Source of the DNA: Avena insularis
Lineage: Eukaryota; Streptophyta; Magnoliopsida; Poales; Poaceae
NCBI GenBank assembly: GCA_023614405.1
Contig: CM042696.1
Span: 336,899,211 to 336,963,210, forward strand
DNA: 64,000 nucleotides
Direction: 5' to 3'
In this document: piece by piece, positions 48,341 to 58,829 of the stretch
Numbering within the stretch: position 1 is the first letter of the stretch
Layout of the letters: each line of letters opens with the position of its first letter
Program-made: the position numbers and the translations under genes
Notes under the pieces: generated by a model
Told to the model about the DNA's origin: nothing
Databases searched by the model: none
What the model saw: the letters and a program-made list of their open reading frames with translations, nothing else

Positions 48341-48545
48341 CTAGGCTCGCAGGCCCATTACTTGGGTCGGACAGTCCGAGTCGGCACGATCGGATAGTCC
48401 GGGGTGGCCGGACACTCCGGGTGGTGTCCAGGAAGTGTCCGATTTGACCTTCTGAATGTCCACGCCAGGTTCGGGCTCGGGCAGGCCGGACACTCCGGGT
48501 CGAGTGGGCCGGACACTCCGGCTGGATTCAAGTGACACTACGGCT
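48341..48545. repeat. Cluster of ccggacactccgg-type words in B2 U3
   Basis: ggccggacactccggg occurs near 48407, 48485 and 48507, with relatives tcggacagtccgag and tcggatagtccggg. The same region of the other B2 LTR (55960-56130) is scrambled and has lost most ccgg parts. The B2 leader also has three such words (55077-55135). Confidence 0.65.
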
Positions 48546-48779
48546 CAGGTAGCCAGACAGGTGCGCCAGGCTCGTGGGTTGACGCGGCGGGGATTCGTAC
48601 CTGATGATGCACAGAGTAGAGGTATGAAGTAGCACGCCATCCAAGGAGGTATCAAATTGGCACGAAGAGAGGAGCGAGTTCACCTTAGCTTGGAGGAGTT
48701 TGGCTCGGGCACGAGTCATGGGTCCACTTGGGGGACTTGTTGGTGTAGATGTAGAAGCATCCGTAGGACGGGCTACATC
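48528..48779 (-). CDS. LTR-internal open frame in B2 3' LTR: pol tail
   Basis: On the minus strand, starting at LTR base 2 as in element A, the frame encodes Asp-Val-Ala-Arg-Pro, a Thr/Ser/Pro stretch, Gly-Pro-Met-Thr-Arg-Ala-Arg-Ala-Lys and Val-Asn-Ser-Leu-Leu, then ends at 48528. The pol frame itself stops with the TGA formed by the first three LTR bases (48780-48778), one phase away. The B1 3' LTR keeps the same frame open. Role as a CRM integrase tail is inferred from family knowledge. Confidence 0.5.
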   Translation of the reverse strand, partial: DVARPTDASTSTPTSPPSGPMTRARAKLLQAKVNSLLSSCQFDTSLDGVLLHTSTLCIIRYESPPRQPTSLAHLSGYLSRSVT

Positions 48780-51700
48780 ATCTCCCCCCTTGTGAAAGAG
48801 TCGTCCTCGACTCTTCATGGATATCATCTTGAACATCTCCATGGTAGGGTGAGAGATCCTTGACATTGAATGTATTGCTTGCAAGGTACTTGGAGGTCGG
48901 GATGTCGATGATGTAGGCGTTGTTGTTGATTCGTTTGAGGACCTTGAAGGGACCATCTCCTCTTGGCTTGAGCTTGGAGTCACGTTCCTTGGGGAAGCGG
49001 TCCTTGCTTAGGTGTATCCACACAAGGTCACCTTCTTCAAATATCATCTCCTTCTTGTCCTTGTTTAACCTTGAAGCTTGGCGAAGGACTTGTTGTTCGA
49101 TAGTAGCTCTTGTTTCTTCATGAAGCTTCTTCATAGCTTGTGCGCGCTTCTCGACGTCCATGTTTGTGCGCTCATGGAGAGGTAGTGGTAGGATGTCGAG
49201 CGCGGTGAGGGGCTCGAAACCATAGACGATCATGAATGGACTCATCTTGGTTGTTGAGTGCTTGGCTCGATTGTAGGCGAACTCGGCGTGTGGAATGCAT
49301 TCCTCCGAATCCTTCAGGTTTTTCTTGATCAACACACGAAGTAGAGTTCCGAGGCTTCGGTTGACAACTTCGGTTTGGCCATCGGTTTGAAGATGTGATG
49401 CGGATGAGAAGAGGAGCTTGACGCCGAGCTTGGCCATGAGGGTCTTCCACAAGTAGCTCATGAATTTGACGTCGCGGTCAGAGACGATTGTCCTTGGCAC
49501 ACCGTGAAGACGGGCGATTTCCCTGAAAAACAGATTTGCAACATGTGAAGCATCGTCGATCTTATGGCACGGTATGAAGTGTGCCATTTTGGAAAAACGA
49601 TCCACAACAAAAAATATAGAATCATGACCATGCTTAGATCTAGGCAATCCTAACACGAAATCCATGCTAATGTCGGACCAAGGTATATGAGGAATAGGCA
49701 ATGGCATATAAAGACCATAGGGATTAGCTTGCGACTTAGCTTGAACACATATCGTGCATCGTTGAACGTAGCGCTCCACGTCACACTTCATCTTGGGCCA
49801 AAAGTAGTGATTGGAGAGCATGTCCAGTGTCTTGTCGCGACCAAAGTGACCCATAAGGCCTCCCCCATGAGATTCTTGGAGAAGCAAAAGTTGAAGCGAC
49901 GACTTCGGGATGCATAGCTTGTTTTGTTTAAATAGAAAGCCCTTATGCAAATAGAAATCATCAACTCCCATGTCATTGGAGCACTTTGCGAAAATTGGTT
50001 CAAAGAACAGGTCGGAAGCATACAAAGATTTTATTTCCTCAAGACCCAACACGTTGATTTCAAGTCTCGTAAGAAGGCTTGTATGTTTGCGAGACAATGT
50101 GTCCGCAACTACATTATATTTGCCCTTCTTATACTTGACAATGTACAGAAAAGACTCCATGAACTCAACCCACTTAGCGTGTCTCTTGATCAAGTTAGCT
50201 TGGCCTTTGAGATATTTCAACGACTCGTGGTTGGAATGTATGATGAATTCCTTGGGCGAAAGGTAGTGTTGCCAAACTTGAAGGACACGAACTAAGGCAA
50301 AAAGCTCTTTGTCATAAATCGGATGGTTAAGGCGAGCACCATCAAGTTTCTCGCTATGGTAGGCTATAGGACGTCCGTTTTGCATAAGGACTCCTCCAAT
50401 GCCAATACCACTAGCATCACACTCTATCTCAAAAAAATTTGTGAAATCCGATAAAGCAAGAAGAGGTGCTTTGGTGAGCCTCTTTTTAAGTTCATCAAAA
50501 GCTTTTTGTTGCGCTTTGCCCCACACGAAGGTGACATTCTTTTTGGTCAATTCATTAAGGGGACAAGCAATGGTTGAAAAGTCGTTCACAAAGCAACGAT
50601 AGAAACCGACCAACCCATGAAAAATTTGGAGTTCACTCACATTTGTTGGTATGGGCTAATCTCGTATGTCCTTTACCTTGGAAACATCAACTTCAATTCC
50701 CTTCAAAGAAACAAAAAATCCAAGAAAAATCAACTTGTCTTTAGCAAAAGTGCACTTGGGAAGATTAGCATAAAGCGTTTTATGTCGAAGGATTTGCAAA
50801 ACTTCCTTGACATGTGTTATATGGTCCTCAAGTGATTTGCTATAAACAAGAATATCATCGAAATAGACAACAACACTTTTTCCAATGAGAGAACGCAAGA
50901 TGTGATTCATAAGGCGCATGAAGGTGGATGGGGCATTTGATAAACCAAAGGGCATAACCAACCATTCATAGAGACCAAGTTTGGTCTTGAAGGCGGTTTT
51001 CCACTCATCACCTTCAGCCATGCGTATTTGATGGTAACCACTATGAAGATCAATTTTCGAAAAAATAGTGGCTCCACACAACTCATCAAGCATGTCATCG
51101 AGACGTGGTATGGGATGTCGATAACGCACGGTGATAGCATTGATTGGATGGCAGTCCATACATAACCGTAACGTATCATCCGTCTTTAGAACAAGAATCG
51201 CGGGTACGGCACTTGTACTAGTGCTAACTTGGATCAAACCTTTGGAGACGAGTTGGTTGATTTGATGTTCGATCTCTTTTGTCTCCTCCGGGTTCGTGCG
51301 GTAAGCGGCGCGGTTGGGAAGTGGTGCACCGGGGATGAGGTCTATTCGATGTTCGATGCCGCGAAGAGGAGGTAGTCCATGTGGAAGCTCTTCGGGGAAC
51401 ACATCCTTGAATTCCTGCAAAACATTCATCAAAGATGGAGGAACATTGGTTAATTCATTAGTTCCTTGCGCTAGTCCCTCGCAAAGGAGGACATAGTGCA
51501 ATATGGATGGGTTGTTCCGAACTTCTCTCATCTCACTTTTGGTGGCAAGGAGAACACTCTTATTTTTTCCACTCGAATTTGGCTTGTGGATCTCACTCAC
51601 TATGAGGTGGTTCTCTCTCTCACCGCTCTTCTCACAAGTAGGTGTTGTGCTTTGCGCCCTCGCTAAAGCCTTTGCATTGTCCGCAATTATTTGGCTAGGA

Positions 51701-54086
51701 GTCATCGGTTGCAAAACACATGTTTTGTTGAGCCATTTGAAGGTGTATATGTTGGTGCGACCGTCATGTTGAGCAGCCTTGTCAAATTTCCACGATCGAC
51801 CAAGAAGCATGTGGCAAACTGTCATAGGAACCACATCACACTCCACCGTATCTTTGTAAGGACCAATGGCAAAGGAGACCGATACGGTATGCTTGATCTT
51901 CACGGACCCTTGGTCACTTAGCCATTGCACATGGTAGGGGTGCTTGTGTGGATGGAGGGTGAGGTTGAGCTTCTCACACAACTTGGTGCTAGCAAGGTTG
52001 TGGCAACTCCCTCCGTCAATGATCACCTTGATAGATTTGCCATTGATGCCGGCTCATGTTTGGAAGATATTGGAGCGTTGGTCTTCATGCTCTTGTGCTT
52101 GAGTGGTCAAGATTCTTGTGACGACAAGCGATGGACTTGCGTCATGTTCACACATGAGGAGTTCTTGATCATCTTCCACTCGTTGCCTTGCCATTGCTTC
52201 CTTGACACGGGCATCAAACTCATCTTCACTCAAGTACTCTTCATCACCATTGTCATGGATGAACAAGACTTTCTTGTTTCCACATTCGGCCGACTTGTGT
52301 CCTTTACCTCCACACTTGTAGCATTTACCGTTGAAAGGTGCATCACTCTTTGCTTGATTGCCACTTGGGGGCAGTTTTCCTTGAGGAAGTGTGGGCTTGA
52401 AGGAAGGCTTGGAGGTACTTGAGGAGATACCATTGGAAGTTGTTGGTGTAGCGGTTGAAGCTTTCTTGTAGGTGAAGTACGTCTTGGGCTTGTTGTACTT
52501 TATGTCCTCTTGCACTTGACGTTCAGCCTTTGTTGCTATGTGCACAAGCTCAACCATTGTGTTGTATGTTTGGAACTCGATGATGCGCTTGATTGGGTGA
52601 TTCAAGCCAATAAGGAAACGTGCCATTGTTTGCTCCATGCGTTCATCAATGTTGGTGCGAATCAAGTTGAGTTCCATTTCCTTGAAGTACTCTTCCACGG
52701 TCTTTGTCCCTTGACGAAGCGCTTGAAGGTTGTTGAAGAGGTCACGCGTGTAGTGCGCGGGGACAAACCGGGATCTCATGTGAGCCTTCATGTCATGCCA
52801 AGTTGTGATTGGCGGTTCATGTCTTGAATCTCAAGCAACTTGAACTTGTTCCCACCAAAGGTTGGCGTAATCATCAAACTCAAGCGAAGCCATGGAGACC
52901 ATCTTCTCGTTGCTATAGTTGTGCATGCAGAAGATCTTGTCAACTTTGAGTGCCCACGAGAGGTATTCTTCAGGGTCATTGGATCTGGTGAACTTGGGCA
53001 TTGTGAACTTGAGCTTGCCAAAAGTTTCTTCATCGTTGCGGTCATTGCGACGAGCTTGGTGACCTTGTTGATGATCTTGTAGTTGGGGAGGTGGGACTTG
53101 GTTCTCGCGTCCTTGTTGCGGAGCTTCCTCTTGATATTGTTGTTGAGGAGGAGCTTGCTCTTGCTCTTGGCGCGGTTGTTGACGTGGTTGAGGCACTTGG
53201 GCCTCATGGTGGCGAAGGTGTGGAGCCTCTTGACACGGTTGATGACGAAGAGGAGGCTCGTTCCTCGGTTGGTGATGTTGGTTAGGCACATGGGCCTCAC
53301 GGCGAAGAACATGGTCATGAGCCTCTTGACGTGGTAGGCGTCGCTCAACTTGTATCACTTGACGCTCCAAGTTTTGTTGATGTGGAGGAGGCGCCGCGTG
53401 ATGACCATGGTGTCGTTGTTGACGTTCATGATGTTGATGACGAGGAGGATGATCTTGGAGAGCTTCACGTCGATGACGAGCTTGATTCTCCAAGTTGGAG
53501 TCATCACTTGTTGTGTCAAGTATGTGTCGCAGTCGATGGTGGTAGACTTGCGGTTGTACTTGCGGTTGCGCTTGCGGTTCCTCTTGTTGTTTCTCTTGTT
53601 GGATCACTAGTGCCCTTGCGTGATGACGGTGTGCTTCTTGCCTTGCTCGTGGCCTTGAAGAGAGGTCACCATCATAGCTTGATGTTGTGGCGTGCCGTGG
53701 GGAAGGTACATAGTTCGAAGAGATTCCATCTTCAACCACGGGGGCATCATTGCGTCTTTGAGCACTTTGATGTAGATCTTGTGGAAGAGGTGCATGACGA
53801 TGCGAAGAACTTGCCGAGCTTGATGCGCGTGAACGTGGTCTTGCCATGCCATCAATGAGGTGTCGAAGATTGTCATTTGTTTCGGCGACAGAGCGTTGGA
53901 GCGCTTCATTTTGGAGGCCGAAGTTGTGATGCATTGCATGCATTTGTCATTCGAGGCCGTCGAAGCGGTTGTCGATGTTCTTGAACTCGGCTTGCGTCTC
54001 GCCAAATTGTTCATCTTGTCGCGTCTCAAGTGCTTGGAAACGTTCACGGAACCTTAGCGGATGATGAAGTGACTTGCACGCGTCAT
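48778..54086 (-). pseudogene. B2 gag-pol (CRM clade), broken by a frameshift and several stops
   Basis: The minus-strand ATG at 54086-54084 opens gag, with a frameshift near 54055 and a TGA near 53946. A Gln/His/Arg-rich linker and capsid follow to a TGA at 52833-52831. Capsid end and zinc knuckle (Cys-Tyr-Lys-Cys, near 52325) run to a TGA at 52056-52054. Protease (Ile-Asp-Gly-Gly-Ser-Cys, near 52020) and RT (YFDDILVYS near 50850) run to a TAG at 50658-50656. The last 620 codons, with RNase H, integrase finger and core and C-terminus, are open to 48778. Compared with B1, two of the stops replace Arg codons and the last replaces Trp, as expected from C-to-T decay. Domains and order match the CRM clade. 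Confidence 0.88.
48781..48791 (-). promoter_or_regulatory. B2 polypurine tract
   Basis: On the minus strand aaggggggaga abuts the LTR start TGATG. Confidence 0.8.
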
Positions 54087-55389
54087 GTATGGACCTTGAT
54101 CTTCTTCTTGGGGAGGTTGTTGGCTCGTCTCACCGTGCCTATCCATCATGCAAAACACACAAGTATTGTATATGGAAGTGGAATATGGTGGTGTTAGCCT
54201 TGTACCTCACCTTGGGGATTGCACCAAACTAGAAACCACAAGTGAGAGCTATAAGCGTGCAAAGTGGAATTGCAAAGAAAACTCACACTAAAGAAAGAAC
54301 TAACTCTCAAAAGCTTGTTGGTGGTAGGTTAGGATTGTGGAAAGCCAAAGAACCAACCAAAAGAAAAGGGATAGTCAAAAGTGGGTAAAATCCAACAAAA
54401 CTCAAGTCAAAGGCGAAGGTCAACGACTCAAAAGGGTGACGGGAACCTACGACTATGTACACACACGTGGAGAAAGTTGGGATTGACACGACTATGAAAA
54501 TGAGCAAACAAAATGTCCTAACAAAGACTAAGCTCGTTGTCGTGCCAATGCAAGGAGAGACTGTGGCTCGTTTGCGAAGAGGAAAAGTGAGCAACAGATT
54601 TGTGCACTTGCCTTGGGCACTCTTCTTTCTCTCTTGCTTACAAGCTTTGAGACTCTCTTTGGCAATGGGAGACTATTTTTCTTTTGCTTTTTCTTTGTAT
54701 CTTTTTCTGTTTTTTTGCTCTCCCTTGGTGCTACCTAGTCACACTTGCTATTGCTCTTACACTCTCACTATCCAAGGACAAATGCACAATGCTCAAGCAA
54801 ACACAAGATGAGCCACTCTCATGGGGTAGGTACACACAAAGGAAGATGGGGGTTAACAAGGTGACGCAAGTTATACCTTCTTTGATGATGAACTTGGCGT
54901 CGGTGGTGCGGGATGATGTTCGTGGTCCGTGGTGTCGATGAGCGCAGAAGTTGATGATGCGGAAGCTTGCTGGTAGTTGCTAACACGCACACGGGACACG
55001 AGCAAACAAAGGAGATTAGCCAATGCGAAAAATGAGGCAAAATTGGCGTTCTGTAAATGACACTTCGGTCTGTCTGGGCCGGACACTCCGATCGGGCCGG
55101 ACACTCCGGTCGGTACGAGCCGGACACTCTGGCGCGGGTTTCCTGCTCGTGTTCTTGAGCGGAAATCCTCGCCCAGCCTCAAATCCATGAAAAACCGCCA
55201 AATCAGGCTAGGGAAACGCAGGATAAAGCTGGACCAACTCCTTAGATAAGGTTTGGTCGGATCAAAACCACAAATAACACTCCAAATCAAGAGATCGATC
55301 CAAAGGCAAATATGGGCTGTTTTTTGTGGGGATTTTCGAATTTTTGGTGGATAGAAGAAAAATTTGTGGGGGAAATCGTGAGCAACGAA
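54087..55389 (-). other. B2 leader
   Basis: Untranslated leader, with a T-rich tract at 54680-54720 (+ strand) and three ccggacactc words at 55077-55135. No gene is visible. Confidence 0.5.
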
Positions 55390-55402
55390 GCTCTTGATAC
55401 CA
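55390..55402 (-). promoter_or_regulatory. B2 primer-binding site
   Basis: The minus strand reads tggtatcaagagc, the iMet PBS with one extra a, three bases from the LTR. Confidence 0.8.
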
Positions 55403-55405
55403 ATA

Positions 55406-56370
55406 TGTTGAGGGCAAACCTCTAGGGTGGCCCGATCTTTCACGATTCCCTTTCAAATCGAGGGTGGAGTGCGGGGAAGGAGGGAAGGATGAACACGACG
55501 AACACACGCACGAAGAACGCGATGAACACACACACGTAAAACCACGATAAACACCAATAGCTCACGCCGGCAGACCGGTCCAAGTAATCCCTAGGATCGG
55601 TGTCAAGGCGGAGGACTCTCTCTAACCCAAGACGGCGAGATGGGAGACTCGGTGAGATCTTGACATCTAGGAAAAGGGACACCGATGCATATTCCTTTTA
55701 CTAAGCGGAGGCAGGATGCAAACTCCAACGAGGTTTGGTTATATTGGTGCTCCTTAGTCAAGGAGCATGAGGCAAGAATTAGATAGATCCACAAAGGGGT
55801 TTCCACTAATTCCAATATCAAGCCTAGGGTTTACAATGGAGGCGGGGTCTATATATAGGCCAGCCACAAGTTCAGGGTAATTAGGGCATTAAAGTAGAGT
55901 TCTGGGCGAAGTAGAGGGTACATGGGCCATAGGGCCCAGCTAGGCTCGAGCCCATCACTTGGACAGACCGGTCAAGACGACCCAGACGGTCCGGGAATGG
56001 CCGGACACTGGTGGTGTCCGGAAGTGTCCGATTGACCTTGAATGTCCACGCTAGGTTCGGGCTCGGCATTGGACACTCGGACGAGTGGTGGACACTCACG
56101 CCATGGGACACTCCGGCTGGATTCGGCGGACACTCGGCTCGTAGCTTCAGACAGTGCCTGGGGCTCGTGGGTCGACGCGGGGATTCTGCACTGATGATGC
56201 ACAGAGTAGAGGTATGAAGTAGCACGCCATCCAAGGAGGTATCAAATTGGCACGAAGAGAGGAGCGAGTTCACCTTAGCTTGGAGGAGTTTGGCTCGGGC
56301 ACGAGTCATGGGTCCACTTGGGGGACTTGTTGGTGTAGATGTAGAAGCGTCCGTAGGACGGGCTGCATCA
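55406..56370 (-). repeat. B2 5' LTR (965 bp)
   Basis: It matches 47800-48780 almost perfectly at both ends (only about two differences in the 180 bases at 56190-56370), but its middle (about 55565-56165) carries dense substitutions and short gaps. The TATA core tatatata is near 55850-55857. Confidence 0.88.
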
Positions 56371-56375
56371 CCTTA

Positions 56376-56468
56376 GCTTGAAGGAGCTTGGCTCGGGCAC
56401 GAGTCATTGGTCCACTTGGGAGACTTGGTGGTGTAAACGTAGGGACGTCCGTAGGACGGGATGCATCA
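56376..56468 (-). repeat. End of the B1 5' LTR, right of B2
   Basis: It continues the B1 LTR after the duplicated cctta and ends gggatgcatca. The next bases gggta pair with gagta at 25037. Confidence 0.82.
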
Positions 56469-56473
56469 GGGTA

Positions 56474-56545
56474 TGTCTCCGTGTCTAGTGCTTGTATCCA
56501 ATCCTGCATACGGGCGTTGTTTCTCAACCTAGTTGGCCTCACACC
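56474..56545 (+). mobile_element. Remainder of the second Tat LTR after B1 (right limit uncertain)
   Basis: Joined to 25041 this reads ...cctgaacctgRgta|tgtctccgtgtctag, close to the U5 start of the first Tat LTR. I could not find a clear CA end, so the right border is a guess. Confidence 0.35.
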
Positions 56546-57506
56546 TCTCTCAAGCCATCCTGTATGGAACTACCATGCAATATACCACGACATCATCGTT
56601 GAGGAAAGCGGATTTAACATCCATATGATGAACTTTCTACTCCTCTTGTTCTGCCAAAGCTAGGAGCAGCCTCACGGTCTCGAGTGCAAACACTTCCTCA
56701 TAGCCAACTCCTTTACGTTGTACATAGCCCTTTGCAACAAGTCTTTGCTTGTATTTCACAACAACACCCTTCATGTCCTTCTTTAACTTGTATACCTACT
56801 TCAAACCAATAGGCTTATGGTTCGAAGGTCAGGTTACCGAGGTCCATGTGATGTTGCTCTCAATCGCCTTCAACTCATCATCCATGGCGTATTTCCAACT
56901 TGGATCTTTACTCACCTCTACAATATTCGCATGTTCCTCAACCCTCAGAAAACATAGTCTGGAGTACTCGAGAATAATGGGCTTGGTGTATTTGTAGACT
57001 TTCTTGAAAGTCTTATAGCAATGTGGACCATAGGAGTCCGTTGTGGCTTGCGAAGGAGGGGACACAAATGGTGTCGGTGTCGATGCACTTGAGGAAGGTG
57101 GCGAATTTCCTAGCACGTTTGGTGTTGATTCATCGGCATACCTGTCATTGGTGTAGTCATCGTGATCGTGACCATCATCGTGATTGTCGTCATCACTTTG
57201 CGCCTCCTAGTGATCTTCCTTACCATGTTCCGTGTCATGTGTCGCGTCATTGGCAAGATTTTCGCCCGTGTCCTCATTTTCATCAGCGGTGTCTGCATCA
57301 CTTTGATCATGATCACCTCGGTATCCATCATGTGGCTTGTTCCCGGATAGCTTTGGTGTTACCTTCTTATCGTGAAGTAGAACCTTCCTATTTGATTTTA
57401 CAACCACCGTTTGGGTGATATCGCAAACTTCAGCCATTAGAAGAGTTGGTTCGTCGTCTTCTTGCTTCGCCAAATTTATGTAGCACTTGACCTTGGACAT
57501 ATCCAT
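56546..57506 (-). pseudogene. Ty1/Copia fragment: gag end fused to linker and RT N-terminus
   Basis: On the minus strand the left-hand stretch (57506-57360) matches the end of a Copia gag: a broken zinc-knuckle start, then an Asp-Asp-Glu-Pro-Thr-Leu-Leu-Met-Ala-Glu-like patch. An Asp/Thr-rich tract with (gat)n-like decay follows. From 57116 comes the Copia RT entry: Ser-Lys-Asp-Pro-x-Trp-x2-Ala-Met, Asp-Glu-Leu-Lys-Ala-Ile-Glu, Thr-Trp-Thr, then after stops His-Lys-Pro-Ile-Gly-Leu-Lys and Lys-Gly-Tyr-Val-Gln-Arg near 56720. Protease and integrase are missing. No LTRs were found. Confidence 0.7.
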
Positions 57507-58430
57507 GTTTTGTGGCTTCCGCTCTATCTAGCCCGACCGCGCGCCTCAAGCACTGAGCCGCGACCCGCTCACGCCGCCAACCCGTCAGACGCTGCCCTCA
57601 CTTGATGCACACGCCCATAGCTATGTCGCTGCCCCTGCCCTTTCTGTAGAACACCCGCTCGCTCATGTGTCACGGGAGGAGAAAAAACCTGCCCTACTAT
57701 CGCCTTCCTCGAGCGTGCACGGCTTTGCCAGGCCCCCTCCGGCGATGTCGTTGCGAGGGAATGGCTGGTGGCAACCCTAGAAGTGGTAGCGGCTAGGGTT
57801 CCCCGGGGGTCGGGACGGGCAAAATGGGTTGAAAGAGGAGGGTTTTGTGGAGGTGCAAGATAGATGCGCTCTTGCTGGCTCTCCCTATGCTCTGTTCACT
57901 GGGTGCTCAAGTGCCTTCAATAATATCGTACGTATGTGAATTTTAGTTTGGAAAAGTATACAGAATGCTCCCTCTGTTGAGTAGAAGGTCTTGAAAGTAG
58001 AAAAACCTGAATTATGTGCTAAAAAACCTACGGAATCTTGCAACAAGTTCTACAAACAAATGCCACATACGATGAAGAGGTGTTGCAAACTTCCCCCGTA
58101 TGTTCTGTCATTCACATGGAAGACAGGTAAATGTATCATGCCAGGAGCTTCCTACTACAACGGACAGGGAATGTCCTGAAACTGAGAATAAAGTTCAAAC
58201 TGCCCGCAATCATGTGCACCAATCATATCTTAGCATGATCAAACATGATCAAACAAACGAACAAATCTTCAGCCTTGTAAAAATATACTGTACCTACAAT
58301 GAGCGACAGTGTTTTATATAGAAATATGGATAAAGAAAGAGAAATTAGAATAATGGTTTATCGTACTACTCGAATTCTACAAACCCCAAAAAACATATGA
58401 ACATGATTCTATTAAAACTTCAAACAGCTC
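57507..58430. other. Intergenic region
   Basis: A GC-rich first half (57510-57860) has gene-like composition but no frame I recognise. The second half is AT-rich. No RNA gene or known repeat was seen. Confidence 0.35.
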
Positions 58431-58581
58431 CTCCCTCCGTTTCAAAATATAAGATGTTTTAGCTTTGTGAAAAAAGTGTATCTAGACCTCTTTTAGTGTG
58501 TAGGTTTATTTAGGTTTGGAGTGAACCTAAACACACTCCTTTCACAAAGCTAAAATATCTTATATTTTGAAACGGAGTGAG
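58431..58581. mobile_element. Stowaway-like MITE (151 bp)
   Basis: The ends ctccctccgtttcaaaatat and its reverse complement at the right form long terminal inverted repeats of about 40 bases. The element would fold into a near-perfect hairpin. The ctccctccgt end is the hallmark of grass Stowaway (Tc1/mariner) MITEs. A TA follows the right end, while the left flank is tc, so the TA duplication is not clean. It has no coding capacity. It lies about 250 bp beyond the stop codon of the host gene. Confidence 0.85.
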
Positions 58582-58829
58582 TAGTACTCAAGCCATCTCA
58601 TCTTAGACGTATTCATAGCTCAACCAAAAAAGAGCAAAACACATAAAATACTACACAATCAAGCCATGAGTAACTAACCACCGATGTTGTGCTTAACCAT
58701 AATCACACCCTGCATTTGCACATTTTTTTCAACCCAAACATCCACGAAACACACCCAAGTCAAATATTTTGATAGGCACTTTTTTCCTTTTCTTTTTCCC
58801 AGATGAACTGCCAGAATGAGGCTAGCTAG
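58582..58829 (-). other. Probable 3' UTR / downstream flank of the SHOU4-like gene
   Basis: AT-rich sequence after the stop codon at 58832-58830. I could not place a confident polyadenylation site. Confidence 0.4.

Larger units (their letters stand above)
47800..48780 (-). repeat. B2 3' LTR (981 bp)
   Basis: On the minus strand it starts TGATGTAGCCCG and ends CCTCAACA. The TATA core tatatata lies near 48249-48256. The U3 holds several ccggacactccgg words (48400-48530). Confidence 0.9.
47800..56370 (-). mobile_element. CRM-clade Gypsy element B2 (8.57 kb), inserted in the B1 5' LTR
   Basis: The LTRs are 47800-48780 (3') and 55406-56370 (5'), with a perfect TSD cctta at 47795-47799 and 56371-56375. 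The internal order on the minus strand is PBS, leader, gag, protease, RT, RNase H, integrase, PPT. It is a sister copy of its own host B1 and must be younger. Gag and pol carry one frameshift and several single-base stops, while the RNase H-integrase part is open for 620 codons. Confidence 0.92.
25042..56468 (-). mobile_element. CRM-clade Gypsy element B1, minus orientation, carrying two nested insertions
   Basis: The 3' LTR is 25042-26061. The internal part is 26062-29572 and 43816-46903. The 5' LTR is 46904-47799 plus 56376-56468. The flanks gagta (25037-25041) and gggta (56469-56473) form a 5-bp TSD with one mismatch. Excluding element C (29578-43810), element B2 (47800-56370) and their duplicated TSDs leaves about 8.61 kb, close to the 8.57 kb of sister element B2. 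Gag and pol carry many frameshifts. By nesting it is older than both C and B2 and younger than the second Tat LTR. Confidence 0.85.

Noticed and set aside
53083..53858. Plus-strand frames opposite the B2 gag linker
   Set aside because: They are mirror images of the repetitive minus-strand gag linker, giving Leu/Arg- or Val/Asp-rich translations.
57110..57350. Met/Thr/Ile-rich frames on both strands
   Set aside because: They come from the cat/gat simple-sequence tract in the Copia fragment.
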